Made by a program: the position numbers and the translations under genes
Shown here: one piece after another, positions 33,724 through 44,346 of the stretch
Position numbering within the stretch: position 1 is the first letter of the stretch
Layout: each line of letters starts with the position of its first letter
Source of the DNA: Allolobophora icterica
Taxonomy: Eukaryota > Annelida > Clitellata > Crassiclitellata > Lumbricidae
Direction of reading: 5' to 3'
Length of the DNA stretch: 64,000 nt
NCBI GenBank assembly: GCA_963556255.1
Contig: OY744613.1
Location: forward strand, 47,740,546 to 47,804,545
Notes under the pieces: model-generated
What the model saw: only the letters and a program-made list of their open reading frames with translations
Databases searched by the model: none
Told to the model about the DNA's origin: nothing

Positions 33724-35019
33724 TCAGTAGACGACGTTGAATTTGCTGCCATCCGATTCAAAATTCAGGAGTCGGTCGCTGAAAAGGACTGCATATGCTG
33801 TCGTATTATTTGGTACCACTTCGTTAAAGTCCACCTTAATTTGTATGTCCTGTACAGAGGTTTTTAGTCGTTCAGATTGCCTGCGCACGTCCAGGACGAA
33901 GATCGGAATCATATCTACAAATTCGATTGGTGTCAGTTGGCATGACGATTCACGCGCGTCAATACCGCAATATTCTTCCTTGAAGTCACGTAGGGCCCTA
34001 TAAGCGCGAGAGGTTGTCCTCTTGGTGAAGTCGAGATTCATGTCAACCACCGGGTAGCGATCGCTGTTGAGCATAGCGAAAATGTTGCGAACCTGCACAT
34101 GGTCAAACAGTGCCGGATTCTGGCCTTGATGTGCATTCTTTCCAGTTTGAAAAGCAACAAGAATCCAGCGTGGCTTTTCCGTGCCCGACTTAACGCTCAA
34201 ACGCCAGGAAAAAGTCGTCGCTCGTGGCACCGCAATGTTGTCGCATTGCATGGCGCGGAATGCCACAGGTACCTTAACCTTGGCTTCAATCTGCTTCATA
34301 GGCATGCTTTTATACTCCAAAGCGGGTATTATATGCGGCATGAACCAGGAGAGTTTAGTCAGCGTGATCTGGCCATTGGTCGCTGCGGCTTCCTTGAAGA
34401 TCGCGTCTGCATCCCCCTGCCGGCTCAGCAGTAAGGAGTGTTTGATACCGTATACGACCTTGTGATAATCATCGCAAAAACCGAATAGATGTCTTAAGGG
34501 AACGATGAATGAAAACGTTCCAATAGGGACGGGTTTTCCAATGATCATCAGTCGACGGGCCTCAAAGCCGGTATTCGCAGCCGCCGCCGCCGCACTCGTG
34601 TCCTTCTGCCAACACATGTTTAAACCTTCGCCTTTGGAAAAATCATCGCCGTATACCAGCATGCCTTTCATCGTCGTGGCTTGCCCAGGCGACATGACAT
34701 TCTCTATCTCGGTGTTGTTAGCCAGGTATCGAATCTGAGAAAACATGTACGGGATGGCGTTGTTGATGAATGACACCAACGAATCTGCGATGTAAGCCGC
34801 GCCAGTTGATGTAAGCCTGCCCTCCACAAGAAGGTAACTTTTAGAAGGCTGTGTGAAAATGTCTTGGTTCTGGATGTCTATCTGTATGGCCTGACCATTG
34901 TTGATAGCCGCGGGATTTTGTGACTCATACTCACGGTATTCAAACGATTCAATGCTATTGTCATCGGGCACCGCCGAAGCGATGTCCAACATTTCACTTG
35001 CCATGTCAAATGCCGCCAT
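33724..35019 (-). CDS. MCP: Major capsid protein, double jelly-roll (hexon-like)
   Basis: 431 residues, ATG at 35019, intact. It has the Polinton MCP pattern: an N-terminal arm, SKSYLLVEGRLT, FINNAIPYMFSQIRYLANNT with IENV, VPLRHLFGFCDDY, a large middle with W-rich strands (FSWRLSVKSGTEKPRWILVA), and VRNIFAMLNSDRYPVVDMNL near the end. These align with hexon-like double jelly-roll capsid proteins of Polintons and adintoviruses. Trimers would build the icosahedral shell. It is flanked by the pVI-like gene upstream and the pX-like gene downstream, the adenovirus-like late order. Confidence 0.93.
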   Translation of the reverse strand: MAAFDMASEMLDIASAVPDDNSIESFEYREYESQNPAAINNGQAIQIDIQNQDIFTQPSKSYLLVEGRLTSTGAAYIADSLVSFINNAIPYMFSQIRYLANNTEIENVMSPGQATTMKGMLVYGDDFSKGEGLNMCWQKDTSAAAAAANTGFEARRLMIIGKPVPIGTFSFIVPLRHLFGFCDDYHKVVYGIKHSLLLSRQGDADAIFKEAAATNGQITLTKLSWFMPHIIPALEYKSMPMKQIEAKVKVPVAFRAMQCDNIAVPRATTFSWRLSVKSGTEKPRWILVAFQTGKNAHQGQNPALFDHVQVRNIFAMLNSDRYPVVDMNLDFTKRTTSRAYRALRDFKEEYCGIDARESSCQLTPIEFVDMIPIFVLDVRRQSERLKTSVQDIQIKVDFNEVVPNNTTAYAVLFSDRLLNFESDGSKFNVVY

Positions 35020-35062
35020 TATTATAAGTAAAAAAGTTCAAGCTTCAATTATTAATCATGCT

Positions 35063-35081
35063 GTAAATGAATTTCATTTAC
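35063..35081. repeat. Polinton small palindrome 1
   Basis: GTAAATGAA-T-TTCATTTAC, perfect 9-bp arms, between the pVI-like gene and MCP. Confidence 0.85.
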
Positions 35082-35147
35082 GAAATGAGATTCATATGTG
35101 GTGGGTAAAACATTTTTTTGCGTTTTGTGAATTAGTCGGATTTTTTT

Positions 35148-35579
35148 TCATTTTGCGAGAAACAGACCCTCACCGCCGCGACTCGGCTTTATAGTCTTGA
35201 AACCGGATCCAGCAATGCGACTGTTTATGTCACCCATTATCGGAACAACGGGTGGCGGACTTACAGCCAGTTGTTTTAAGTACTCGATGCTCTTGTCGCT
35301 GAGCGCCTTCTCCAAAGGTGCGGGAACCGCTACTGGTGCTTTTGCGCCGGCAACAGCGCGTCTCGCTTTCACAGCATCAACGATCTGCCTGACGGCGGAG
35401 GCTGTTGTGGCCCCAGCTTTCACAACATTACCAACTACATCGGCAACGTTTGTGATTACACCTTTATTCGCCGAAATGAAGGAGCCTGCACGACCAAGGA
35501 AGCCCGCGATTTTGGGTATCCAGTCGAAAAGTCCACCACCCACGACACGACGCCGCTTTTTAATACCAAGATCCAACAT
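35148..35579 (-). CDS. Adenovirus pVI-like candidate (membrane-active minor capsid protein)
   Basis: ATG at 35579, 143 residues. The N-terminus has a basic patch (KKRRR) and the amphipathic stretch GGGLFDWIPKIAGFLGR, followed by an Ala/Val/Gly-rich helix with a basic end (ADVVGNVVKAGATTASAVRQ, then VDAVKARRA). Proline-rich and Ser/Gly-rich parts end with GEGLFLAK. Adenovirus pVI has the same plan: a GG-bounded N-terminal amphipathic helix that disrupts endosomal membranes, then a hexon-binding helix. Position between penton and MCP fits. The earlier in-frame GTG at 35609 overlaps the penton gene and was not chosen. Confidence 0.7.
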   Translation of the reverse strand: MLDLGIKKRRRVVGGGLFDWIPKIAGFLGRAGSFISANKGVITNVADVVGNVVKAGATTASAVRQIVDAVKARRAVAGAKAPVAVPAPLEKALSDKSIEYLKQLAVSPPPVVPIMGDINSRIAGSGFKTIKPSRGGEGLFLAK

Positions 35580-35601
35580 GAGAATATTTAAGTGTGAACA
35601 T

Positions 35602-36396
35602 CTACGCACTGCGGATGTGAAACCTTATAGTTACTGTCTCACCGCGGAGGTTTAATTGTTCACCATTCTGGTCTGTCAGCCACACACGAATGCCCTGTAC
35701 GTTGCCAGCCGGTGCAACTGGTAGGTACACCAGATTTTTCGGAGACTCGATTACCTTGTAGCCGGGCGATACATCCGGGAAAAAGCTGTAGATTACTGGC
35801 AGCTGACTCCCATTGCGATACGATCCAGAGATAATGTCACAATTTACCAGGATTGTATCCACCCGAAGAATATCGACTGGATTTTCTCCCTCTTTATAAC
35901 CAATACCAAGCCACTGAGGGTTAAAACCGAGCATTTGCCTGATAGTAGATTGCGCCATATTTACTATATATTGGGCATTCGTTATCTTTACGAAGGCGCG
36001 TAGGGTAGATGCGTTGGCTCCTATAGTAATAGGAGAATTAAAGCCGAGTTGAACAACACCTGTCGGCGGCGGATTTTGCTTTTCTAACTGGCGGCCGATT
36101 TCGTCATTAATCTGTGCGATCTCATAGCTTCCGTCGGGCAAAATGATCGTCTTCCACGTCTGTCCATTGGTGGAGCTGTAGACGAACTTGTTATTTGTGC
36201 TGTCTATGTTCGGGATCGAGTTATAAGTTTCAAGATTGACCAAAGCAAGCTCAAAGCGTCTTTTTGGATCCAGGTACAATGGTGGTGAGAAAGCCGTGGT
36301 CCACCCTGTAGTATCTGAGGAAACAACTATACTAAAATTTTCCTTAGGCTGTAAAAGTTCTCGAATTTCTTCGAGCAGTTTCTCCGAGCGTTCCAT
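35602..36396 (-). CDS. Minor capsid protein (penton, single jelly-roll)
   Basis: 264 residues, ATG at 36396, intact. An N-terminal helix (RSEKLLEEIRELL) is followed by beta-rich sequence with the Polinton penton hallmark FELALVNLETYNSIPNI, then DGSYEIAQINDEI, MLGFNPQW and VNCDIISGSYRNG, and a final strand ETVTIRFHIRS. Pentons occupy the five-fold vertices of the capsid and in adenoviruses hold the fibre. It directly follows the conserved gene at 36407-37527. Confidence 0.92.
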   Translation of the reverse strand: MERSEKLLEEIRELLQPKENFSIVVSSDTTGWTTAFSPPLYLDPKRRFELALVNLETYNSIPNIDSTNNKFVYSSTNGQTWKTIILPDGSYEIAQINDEIGRQLEKQNPPPTGVVQLGFNSPITIGANASTLRAFVKITNAQYIVNMAQSTIRQMLGFNPQWLGIGYKEGENPVDILRVDTILVNCDIISGSYRNGSQLPVIYSFFPDVSPGYKVIESPKNLVYLPVAPAGNVQGIRVWLTDQNGEQLNLRGETVTIRFHIRSA

Positions 36397-36406
36397 CTTG
36401 TGTACT

Positions 36407-37527
36407 TTATTTTATGAGCATGTTTCTATTCAATTCGAGTGCCAGCTCTTTGGAGATCGCACCGGAACGCAGTAACTCGTCAAGAATGGCGGAGATTTCG
36501 TTGCCGAGACCAGTGTTTCCCGCGGCCCTAGAGGCCACCAAAAGCTGTAACCTCACTACCAGGGCGTTTGGATCGTTGTAAAATTGCACCGCGCCACCTC
36601 GAATCAGCTGGAACTTTTTACTTTTCCGGCCATGAATAGGCAGACCAGACATCTGTACGAGCTTTTTAAAAGTTTCAATTGCTTGAGGCGAATATTGCTT
36701 AGTCTTAACGAATCGTTTCGTTAGTAGATTGAACAATGACTCATCGGCCGGAGATTCGAGAACGAGGTTGCCACCTTTAAACACTCTCAGTCTACCAGCG
36801 GACAGCGCGACGAGGTCAACGGAGAGGTCACCCAAGGCGTTACCTTGTAATTTCAGAGGAACGGCTGGGACAGTGAAACCCTTTCCTTTTTTAGTGAGTT
36901 TATGGCCTTTCTCCAAAAAACGTATTCGTTCTCTATAGTCTTGTAGGGCTTTAATATCTAAAGTCAGCGAAGCCTCCTTTTCTTCATCTCCGTTCTTATT
37001 GGCTTTCATTTTCTCTTTGCCAAGTGTGTTTCTATTGTACTGGTTCACGGCTTCGATTATCTGTTTCACAGCTGCCGTGTCGCGAAGGTCAAGTTCGCTT
37101 GGTGGTGTAAAACCGTGACGCCTGATTGCGTCGACGTTGAGATGTCTGTTCGGATGGACGAACAATGCTTCCGCTGGAGCAGATGCTCCTGCGGCGGGGT
37201 GTTCCACAACGCTGGAAGGGCTGGAGCAGCTGCTGTTCCTGCGGAATCACCGAACAACGCCGCTATTGGGTTAAAATTAGCAGACTCTGAAATCTGCGCC
37301 GGCAAATCCTGTAAAGCGCTGGTAACTTTCTGCAGCTCCTTAGACGTAGCCACCTGGGATTCAGCCGTGGCTGTGGCGATTGGTTTGAAAAGCTTTGCCG
37401 CATCGTACTGAAGGTTGGCTTCACCGAGTTTCTCATCCACAAAACGCTGTCTCAAGCGATTTCTACGAGCTAAATAATCCTGAGTCAAGGCGTCTCGCTC
37501 CTGTTTAGAAGAAACTTTTGTCCACAT
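36407..37527 (-). pseudogene. Conserved Polinton capsid-region protein, frameshifted
   Basis: The first part starts at ATG 37527 (MWTKVSSKQERDAL, then QDYLARRNRLRQRFVDEKLG, LFKPIATAT). The frame shifts near 37195-37205, in the GC-rich GCGGCGGGGTG stretch, and continues to 36407 with GDLSVDLVALSAGRLRVFKG, LFNLLTKRFVKTKQYSPQA, FKKLVQMSGLP and a terminal helical region. This two-part pattern is a well-conserved Polinton protein with no assigned function. Its place between ATPase and penton suggests a virion role (inference). The single frame change is most simply a mutation. Confidence 0.8.
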
Positions 37528-37567
37528 CGTGGTTGTATGTCGACTATATGTTGCCTATATTGTGTCT

Positions 37568-38254
37568 TTAAATACTTGCCTTAGGCTTATAGAAGCGATC
37601 GAACCCGCAACGATATTTTCCGTCGTACACTTTAGACGTCAAATCTATGACTGCGAATCCATATGGCTGGGCAGCACACTCGCTGAAGAACGTACGGAAC
37701 TCATCGAAAGACATGTCACCCCCCACGAACGTATCGTGAATGGCTCGTAAATTTTTACTGTCTTGGTTGAAGAGGACGATAAGATTAGCATTGTCACGGA
37801 TCGCTTGCTTCGGAATTCGAAAATAATTCTGTGTTAAGTAGAAGCAGTCCGCGCCACCGTGTCGACCCATAGTGAAATACCTTTCGATGGGCGACTGTTT
37901 TTCAAGCATGACGTCATCGAAAACTAGAAGGCTTCTGGCATTCTTATTTAATGATTCAACTGGAACTATTTCATCTGAGCAAGAGTGAAAGGAAGCCACT
38001 TCCTTACCGGCAACTTTTTCGAGTTCTGTTATCCAGTCCCGAAGAAACTGATATTTTTCCTGTCCCAGAGACTTTGAGTAGAGGTATAGCCGATCAAAAC
38101 GTAGGTACCCCTTTTTCAGAAGGAGGTTGAGCAGTAGGTTTGTTTTCCCACATCCGCTAGGCCCACAGATTATGCACCGTATGCTGGATGGTAGCAGCCA
38201 GTGGTGATGTTTTTTTCCATCATCGACTTCGAGGTCAAAGTTTGTTATTTCCAT
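37568..38254 (-). CDS. ATP: Genome-packaging ATPase (FtsK/HerA-A32 type)
   Basis: 228 residues, ATG at 38254 (MEITNFDLEVDDGKKHHHW); an upstream extension in frame has no family similarity. Walker A is CGPSGCGKTN (about residue 30) and Walker B is SLLVFDDVM; ADCFYLTQNYFRIP contains the sensor Gln. These match the DNA-packaging ATPases of Polintons, virophages and large DNA viruses. It would pump the genome into the capsid. It is divergent from the PLA2-like gene, with 38 bp between the two start codons, so the promoters must overlap. Confidence 0.93.
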   Translation of the reverse strand: MEITNFDLEVDDGKKHHHWLLPSSIRCIICGPSGCGKTNLLLNLLLKKGYLRFDRLYLYSKSLGQEKYQFLRDWITELEKVAGKEVASFHSCSDEIVPVESLNKNARSLLVFDDVMLEKQSPIERYFTMGRHGGADCFYLTQNYFRIPKQAIRDNANLIVLFNQDSKNLRAIHDTFVGGDMSFDEFRTFFSECAAQPYGFAVIDLTSKVYDGKYRCGFDRFYKPKASI

Positions 38255-38292
38255 ATAGAGACAACGAGTTATGATTGTATTCAACGAAAACA

Positions 38293-38868
38293 ATGTATTG
38301 CCTACGATGTAAGAAACATACTGCGACTTCAAATGAAACAATCGTCGAGTTACGAAACGGTCGGCCAGCCAAGAAGGGAACCTGTGCCGTCTGCGGTGCA
38401 AAGAAGAGCCAGATTTTGCCTTCTAAAGTGCGGAAGCATAAGTCTCGTGAGACTTATGGAGGCTCTCCACTGAATAGGGCCCTCAACGCTCTTCCTCTGC
38501 CTGAGATGCATATGAGCCTTCCATCCGGTATGTCTTCGGAAGATAATCCGGGAGGTTCTTTTCAGAACACGGGAAAGTACTCTTACTGTGGACCATTCAC
38601 AAAACTCGATAAACGGCTGTCACAGCGCTATCACGGTGTTAATCAGCTCGACCGTGCGTGCCTCCACCACGATGTGGCTTATGCAGTTCATAAAGATACT
38701 CCGGGGCGTAACCACGCAGATGACATCCTCGCTGCAGCCGCGTCGAAGATCGCACTCACCGATGAAACTCCAGATTATGAAAAGAAAGATGCCCGGCTTG
38801 TATCGGCCATTATGTCAGCGAAGTCGAGGCTGGGGATGGGTATCAGAACGAAGGGCCATAAATGAGTT
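38293..38868 (+). CDS. Zinc-ribbon and phospholipase A2-like protein
   Basis: ATG at 38293, 191 residues. The N-terminus is a zinc ribbon (CLRCKKHT ... CAVCGAKK; residues about 3-40). The C-terminal half has a calcium-loop-like YSYCGPFTKL and the catalytic-type motif LDRACLHHDVAYAVHKD with the His-Asp pair, as in secreted and parvovirus VP1 PLA2 domains. Such proteins are common in Polintons; a role in breaching endosomal membranes on entry is inferred from parvoviruses. The stop codon lies within a palindrome (38857-38877). Confidence 0.85.
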
Positions 38869-38877
38869 TCATTTATG
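38857..38877. repeat. Polinton small palindrome 2
   Basis: CATAAATGA-GTT-TCATTTATG, perfect 9-bp arms; it supplies the last codons and stop of the PLA2-like gene. A weaker relative (GCAAATGA/TCATTTATGC) follows at 38883-38903. Confidence 0.85.
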
Positions 38878-38941
38878 AAAACGCAAATGAAAAATCATTT
38901 ATGCTTGTGTTTACCTGTTTGAAATATATAGTTTTACTGAA

Positions 38942-39976
38942 ATGTCTAAGCACCTTTCAACTGTCTATTACAGCCCTAGAGGTTACTGGCGAGGTAAGGC
39001 TGCGGTGAAGAAACTAGCCTCAGCCGCCAAAGTTTCCGAGGCGGAGGCTCGTGATTGGCTGAAGAAACAAGCTGTGTGGCAGATATATCTTCCCGTTCCA
39101 CGCCGCATACCGCATCCAAAGTTTGAGGAAAATCGACCAAACGCCGTACACCAAGCCGATCTCTTGTTTTTACCTCACGATAAAGTAGGTCGAAAGACTT
39201 ATAAATACGCTCTCACTGTTGTTGATGTTGCCTCACGATACAAAGAAGCTGAACCGTTGATCAACAAAAGTGCGACCGAAGTCGCCGCCGCTTTAAGCCG
39301 GATCTACATGCGGGGCCCATTGACTTGGCCTCGACTCTTTCAGGTCGATCCTGGACGCGAATTTATGGGTGATTTTACACCGTTGCTAGCGAAGCACGAC
39401 GTTCTTGTAAGACGCGGACAGGCCGGAAATCATCGCCAACAGGGCATCGTTGAACGTTTCAACCGAACACTGGCCGAGCGACTTTTCGGTGCTCAATACG
39501 CTCAGGAATTGCTCCTGGCTGCAAGGGGGTCATCCGAACGGTCAGTGGAATGGGTTCGCCGGTTGCCCGAAGTTGTTGCTGCACTAAACGATGACCCGAC
39601 GCGCTTGCTCGACATGAAGCCGGTTGATGCGATGAAAGCTGCTAAAGTGACACAGAAGCCCTCTCATTCGCAAACTAAAAACGCAAATGAAATTCATTCG
39701 CGTTTGTGGGGCTTGGATGAGCCTATTCTCGGACACGACGTTCTCGTCCGATATTTGTACGCTCCCGGCGAGTTCGAAGGTGGAAGCAAACGCGCCACCG
39801 ACCCTAACTGGTCGCTCACCATCCACGCTATTTTGGATGTTATTCGGCAACCTGGCCAACCGGCTTTATACCATCTAGTTGATTGGCCTGGCCGCGGTTT
39901 TGTGCGTGAGGAGCTGCTTCTGGTTCCTATGGGCACTGAGCTGCCCCCCGATAGAATACTCAACCGTCGTTGATTT
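38942..39976 (+). CDS. INT: Polinton integrase (retroviral-type, DDE)
   Basis: 343 residues, ATG at 38942, intact. The N-terminal helical part has YYSPRGYWRGKAAVKKLA; the catalytic core has D in VHQADLLFL, D in FQVDPGREFMG and E in GNHRQQGIVERFNRTL, the DD35E triad. An SH3/chromo-like tail follows (YHLVDWPGRGFVREELLLV). It inserts the element and creates the 6-bp duplication. A palindrome at 39681-39703 adds an in-frame NANEIH between core and tail. The gene is convergent with POLB and the ends overlap by about 14 bp. Confidence 0.93.
39681..39703. repeat. Polinton small palindrome 3, inside INT
   Basis: ACGCAAATGAA-A-TTCATTCGCGT, 11-bp arms with one mismatch. Read in frame as NANEIHSR. Confidence 0.8.
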
Positions 39977-42900
39977 TATAGTGACCGTATGCCAGCGTTG
40001 TAATCCCATCGGCCTCGATCCACTTTTTTGTGTCTAATGGAGAGAGGCTGATCTTATTCTGCTCGTACACTCCGATCTGGTGGTCGTGGCTTCGAATCAC
40101 GACTTGTGTGTGCCGCATCTCTTCTCGTTCGAACAGGCACTCCTTGTATAGCTCGTGGTGCAGATCCTTCTTCACAACTGCTCTCTGAACGCCTTTTGCT
40201 TTCCTGATCTCTGAACCGCCCGATTTTAAGATCGAGTACATCTTCGGACGCAGTCCCACGAATTCGGCTATGACAACTCCGTTACATTCATCCTTGAACT
40301 TGCCCACGACTTTCTTGTTCTCGGCGTCGTAGTAGGGGCTGTCTCTTGGAAACTCTGAGAGGTCGTATAGGTGTTTTTTGTTCCACATATCGACATAGGC
40401 GTTCGGAGTTTCCACCTGAAATAAGAGGCTGTCAGTGTCTGTGTACAAGAGTTGAGCATTGTTACCGTACTCGTTTTTCACATCGTTGTACCAGAAGTCG
40501 TACATGAGATGCTTGCTGAGGTCGAGGACAGCCTGGCCGACATATACAGGTCTGTTTAACTTGAGCTTGTTCTTCAAACTGTGAATCGCGGCGAGTTGGT
40601 CGTTGAAGATTTTGTGCGATATGTAGGCCGGGTCCGCAATTAGTTTACGAAGTTTGTCAACTTTTGAGGTCGGGACCAGGTTGACCCTGATTCTTTTTCT
40701 AAGATTTTCCATGGTCTTTCCAAAGACCGCATTATTAGCCAGCTTGAAGAAATCCTTCTCAAATTCCGACGTTGCCTTCGCCCTCAATTTTGTATTCATC
40801 CCGATGTATGGAGCCATCCACGCCTCCTGTCTAAACTTAATGGCACGATGAATTTTAGCAACTCGTAGGCCTAACGAGTGGTAGATTTTAAGATTTCGGT
40901 AATGAACCACATACCGCTCCTTAGGTCGTAGGCTGGGTACTAACTTCACATGCTTTGTGAACTTGCCTCCCAACTCGTTCATAAGCACATTCTGATAGTC
41001 ACTCAACCACTCCCCTTGGACTGCCAGGGACTCCGGTGCTAGGGGATAGTCATTATGAGCAATGTGGAGGTGCTCCGGGTACCCGAGATCGACTTCAAGT
41101 AGGAAGCCTTCAGGCGCGTCGTCTGGAGTTTCCAACACTTCGTCGAGAGTTGGACTTTCCCAGCTGAATGCTCCAACTGGCAATGGCTGTTGCATCGCCC
41201 AGCCGTAGAGGTTATTAGCATCGAGATACATGATCCAGTTTTCTGGCTTCGTGGTATCGTGATCTGGGCATTGCGGGTTGTTGGCTTTTGCGAAGCGCTT
41301 AGATACCATCGAGATTCCACCTCGGAGACCTTTCTCTACGAACAAATGCATGTCTATATCGGTGAGAAGTTCGAGCTCGATTTTCGTCTTTTTCAACAAA
41401 GCGTCCCAGGCCATTCCTGGCAGGCTGAAGTAATTTGCCGGATCTAAACTGTAGTGTTTCATCGATGTGTCTCTGAAGGTCTCGAAGACATCCGCTAGTA
41501 GAAGTACATCCGTACGGAGATACAAGTCGTGATAGTCACCCAGAGTTTTACAATCGAATTCATTCCATACTCTTTGGGCGTGTTGATAATCCTCATCAGA
41601 AATGTTCTCTCGGGAGAGCCTGCTGTAGAACGCTTCTTTGGGTGGAAGTCGGTCTTCTTCGAAGCGGTGGTAATCGTCAATGTGCTCGTAACAATATACG
41701 CCCTTTCGCCTCAAAAGATCTAGTTTTGTCCTATCATCATGAACGAAATTTTCCTTTATATATGCCGTTGTCACTTTCAAATCCTCTAGCGACAGATTTC
41801 CTGATAATTTATCCAAAGAGCTGTTTAGAAACTGGAGGCTGTCGATGAACTGTAGTTGTCCAATGTTAAATGTCATATATTTCTCCATATTGTTTGGAAT
41901 ACAGTTAATTTCAGTTTCCTCATCCTGTGCGGCCTCACAGCTGCCTATCGCTTGCATTATGAGGTGGCTGTCGTAACCTCGGAGATTGTGGAAGACCACC
42001 GGTACCTTACACTTATCTGGATATATTCGAAGTTTGAGGTTGCAAGCGTTGTGAGCAGCACCTCTGTACTTACCGGTAATGTGACAGTGGTCGCGAACTC
42101 TATCCGCTTCGAGAGCATTTCCGCAGATGTGACATTCGATAGCCTCGCGGAATGATTGGCGATCGGCCGGTGACATAACCATCTTAGCTGGGGTGGCCAG
42201 CCTTTGTTTGATAGTGGCTAGCTCGCCTTGTAGTCGTTGTAGGAACTCTTGCGTTCTCTCCACGATACAGCACCGGCTTCTTCGTGCGACCGTCGCATCG
42301 AACTACTATATAACAAAAACTACATGGTGTCTGCTCAGCTATCTGCCTAGTGTTGCTCTCGTTGGGGTTCATGACTGCACCTTCGATTGGTATGTTTAGA
42401 GCCTCGAAGTCTGCGTAAACGATATACGGGGCTCGCATCTGTTTGCGATGGTTCTGGAATTTGAGGATATTTTCATCCTCTTTTGGCATCTCAATCCGCT
42501 GAGGCTTCTGACTAATGCCCTGACCATCTTTGATATGGGCATCCAGCAAGTCTTGTCTACCAAATATGTGTAGGCAGCGGCGACATGGGTGCTTCCGCTC
42601 TTTATGATCGCTGTTTTTGTACAGCATTCGGGCCAAGTCCTTGATCCAGACATAGTGATAATTCCGCAAATGAGCCTGCAAATGAATTTCATTTGCGTTT
42701 GCGTTTGCATCGCTGGCCAACAGTAGAAGATCAATATTGTGAACTCTAGTCTCGGTTGAGACATGGATTGGATACAGCCCTCCATTCCATCCGAAGACCG
42801 AAACGGACACCATAGGGTTCTGACGTTCGAACTTGCCAATATCTGTGACCTTCACTGGAAATTCTATACCGTCAAAGTTTAGCTCCTGCAGGTGGGCCTG

Positions 42901-43734
42901 ATACTTATAGGGGCGATTCGGATTTTGATCTGCTGGGTACATTGCGCTTAGTATGGCCCACTCGAAGCAGCGGTTGTCTTTGTTTTGCACGTTTATGACT
43001 GTGCGTGGAGGTATATACTTTGGTGTGGGAAAGTAGCTCTTACCTCGGAAAGGCTTATATCTTGCAACACTGAGGTCTAGCGCCACGACCCGCTTCACTC
43101 TCCACCCCGATCCCTCGTTGGTGTACTCTTCGAGGAGTTTTAGTACTTCGGCCTTGGCCTTCCGTACAGCCCCTTGTATTTTGCCCGCGGTGGTAATTGG
43201 TTCTGCTTTGCTTCGAAAGTAGGCGGTATTAGTAATGACGCCGGGGGGCGCGTTTCCACCATACACATTATCAACGGTCGGTGCCAACTTTTCCAAATCA
43301 ACAGTCAACACTTGCGAGTATTTCAAACCGCCATATTTCAAGAGCTCTTCGTTTAGCTGCGTCTCAATGTTGTGCCCCATTGCACTCAAGAAAGCCAACG
43401 CATCTCCTTCCAGCCTGTGATTAAGCGGCACTTCTGCGCGAAGGTCTCTCAGATGCTGATTGGCGAGCTCTTTGTGCACTAGAAAGGGTGGTGGTCCACC
43501 TCTATCCTTCTTAATTAGGAGTGGGTCGAATTCTGCCAGAAGGGCCTTACGTTTAACCCCTCTGTGCTTACGCAATGGTGGAATTGGCATTGGAAGCAGT
43601 GGCTGTAGTAAGCGCCTTTTGACTGCATCTGGGATAGGTTCGTCTAAGATATTCTGTAGAAGAGCTCGAAGAGCTGGTGGCCCGGTAAACTCACTCAGCA
43701 ATTGTTCAATTTTTTCATTCGTAGACAATGCCAT
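39960..43734 (-). pseudogene. POLB: Protein-primed DNA polymerase B (POLB), one frameshift
   Basis: ATG at 43734. The N-terminal piece runs to about 42265 and has the basic N-region of Polinton polymerases, CFEWAILSAMYP, a Cys2-type finger (CRRCLHIF) and exonuclease motif I (YIVYADFEAL). The frame changes near 42250-42270, then runs on to 39960: a CHICG...HCH zinc/HNH-like insert, exo II (FHNLRGYDSH), exo III (LYLRTDVLLLADVF), polymerase motif A (MYLDANNLYGWAM), motif B (KLANNAVFGKTM) and motif C (YTDTDSLLF). Both active centres are intact apart from the one break. It replicates the element using a terminal protein primer. A palindrome at 42678-42696 adds in-frame NANEIH. Confidence 0.93.
42678..42696. 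repeat. Polinton small palindrome 4, inside POLB
   Basis: GCAAATGAA-T-TTCATTTGC, perfect 9-bp arms. On the minus strand it reads in frame as NANEIHLQ, next to extra Ala-Asn codons. Confidence 0.85.
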
Positions 43735-43769
43735 AGTTATAAATTGTTTTACACTAATCCATGGTAATA

Positions 43770-44067
43770 TCAGTCTCGTCCATTGTCAATAGTATACCTC
43801 AGAAGTTATTACTACTAATACTATAGTCAGAAGTTATTTATACTAATACTTTAAAAAAATTTGTTAATTTTAATTATTTATTTATACCTGATATTAAATT
43901 ATGGTCAGGCGTCTCCAACCGCAGATTGTAATATATTCAATTATGGCCAGGCGTCTTCAGCCGTAGACAATACTATAGTCAGAAGTTATTTATACCACTA
44001 CTATAATCAGAAGTTATTTATACTACTATTTTAAAAAATTCGTGAATTTTTTATTATTTATTTATTT
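43770..44067. repeat. Imperfect tandem repeat upstream of POLB
   Basis: Blocks ACTATAGTCAGAAGTTATTTATACTA, TAATTATTTATTTATACCTG and GGTCAGGCGTCT.CAACCG recur two or three times. AT-rich and non-coding; it lies between the POLB start and the small Cys-rich gene and may hold promoters. Confidence 0.75.
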
Positions 44068-44346
44068 TTATACCTGATATTCAATTACGGTCAGACGCTT
44101 ACATTCATCTTGAAAGATGCTTTCATCTCGCAACTTTTTCAGTCTAGCAGCCTTGTAGCCACAACCCAGGCAGAGACATATTATATTTTTCACCGCCTTT
44201 CCACAACCTATACACGGCTTCGTACCACCACCCTTTCTCAGTCTTAATAAGTGAAGTTTGCAATAAACTCCTAGGCAGCTATTACCACATATGTCTTTTG
44301 TCCCAATTACCAACCACGCACAAAGATTTTTGACCTTCATTTTCAT
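44068..44346 (-). CDS. Small Cys-rich zinc-finger-like Polinton protein
   Basis: 92 residues, ATG at 44346. Ten or more Cys and His residues in two zinc-site-like clusters: LCAWLVIGTKDICGNSCLG then YCKLH, and KPCIGCGKAV then CLCLGCGYKAARLKK. I recall similar small Cys-rich ORFs at this end of other Polintons, without function. A role in regulation or nucleic-acid binding is inferred from the fingers and basic residues only. Confidence 0.7.
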   Translation of the reverse strand: MKMKVKNLCAWLVIGTKDICGNSCLGVYCKLHLLRLRKGGGTKPCIGCGKAVKNIICLCLGCGYKAARLKKLRDESIFQDECKRLTVIEYQV

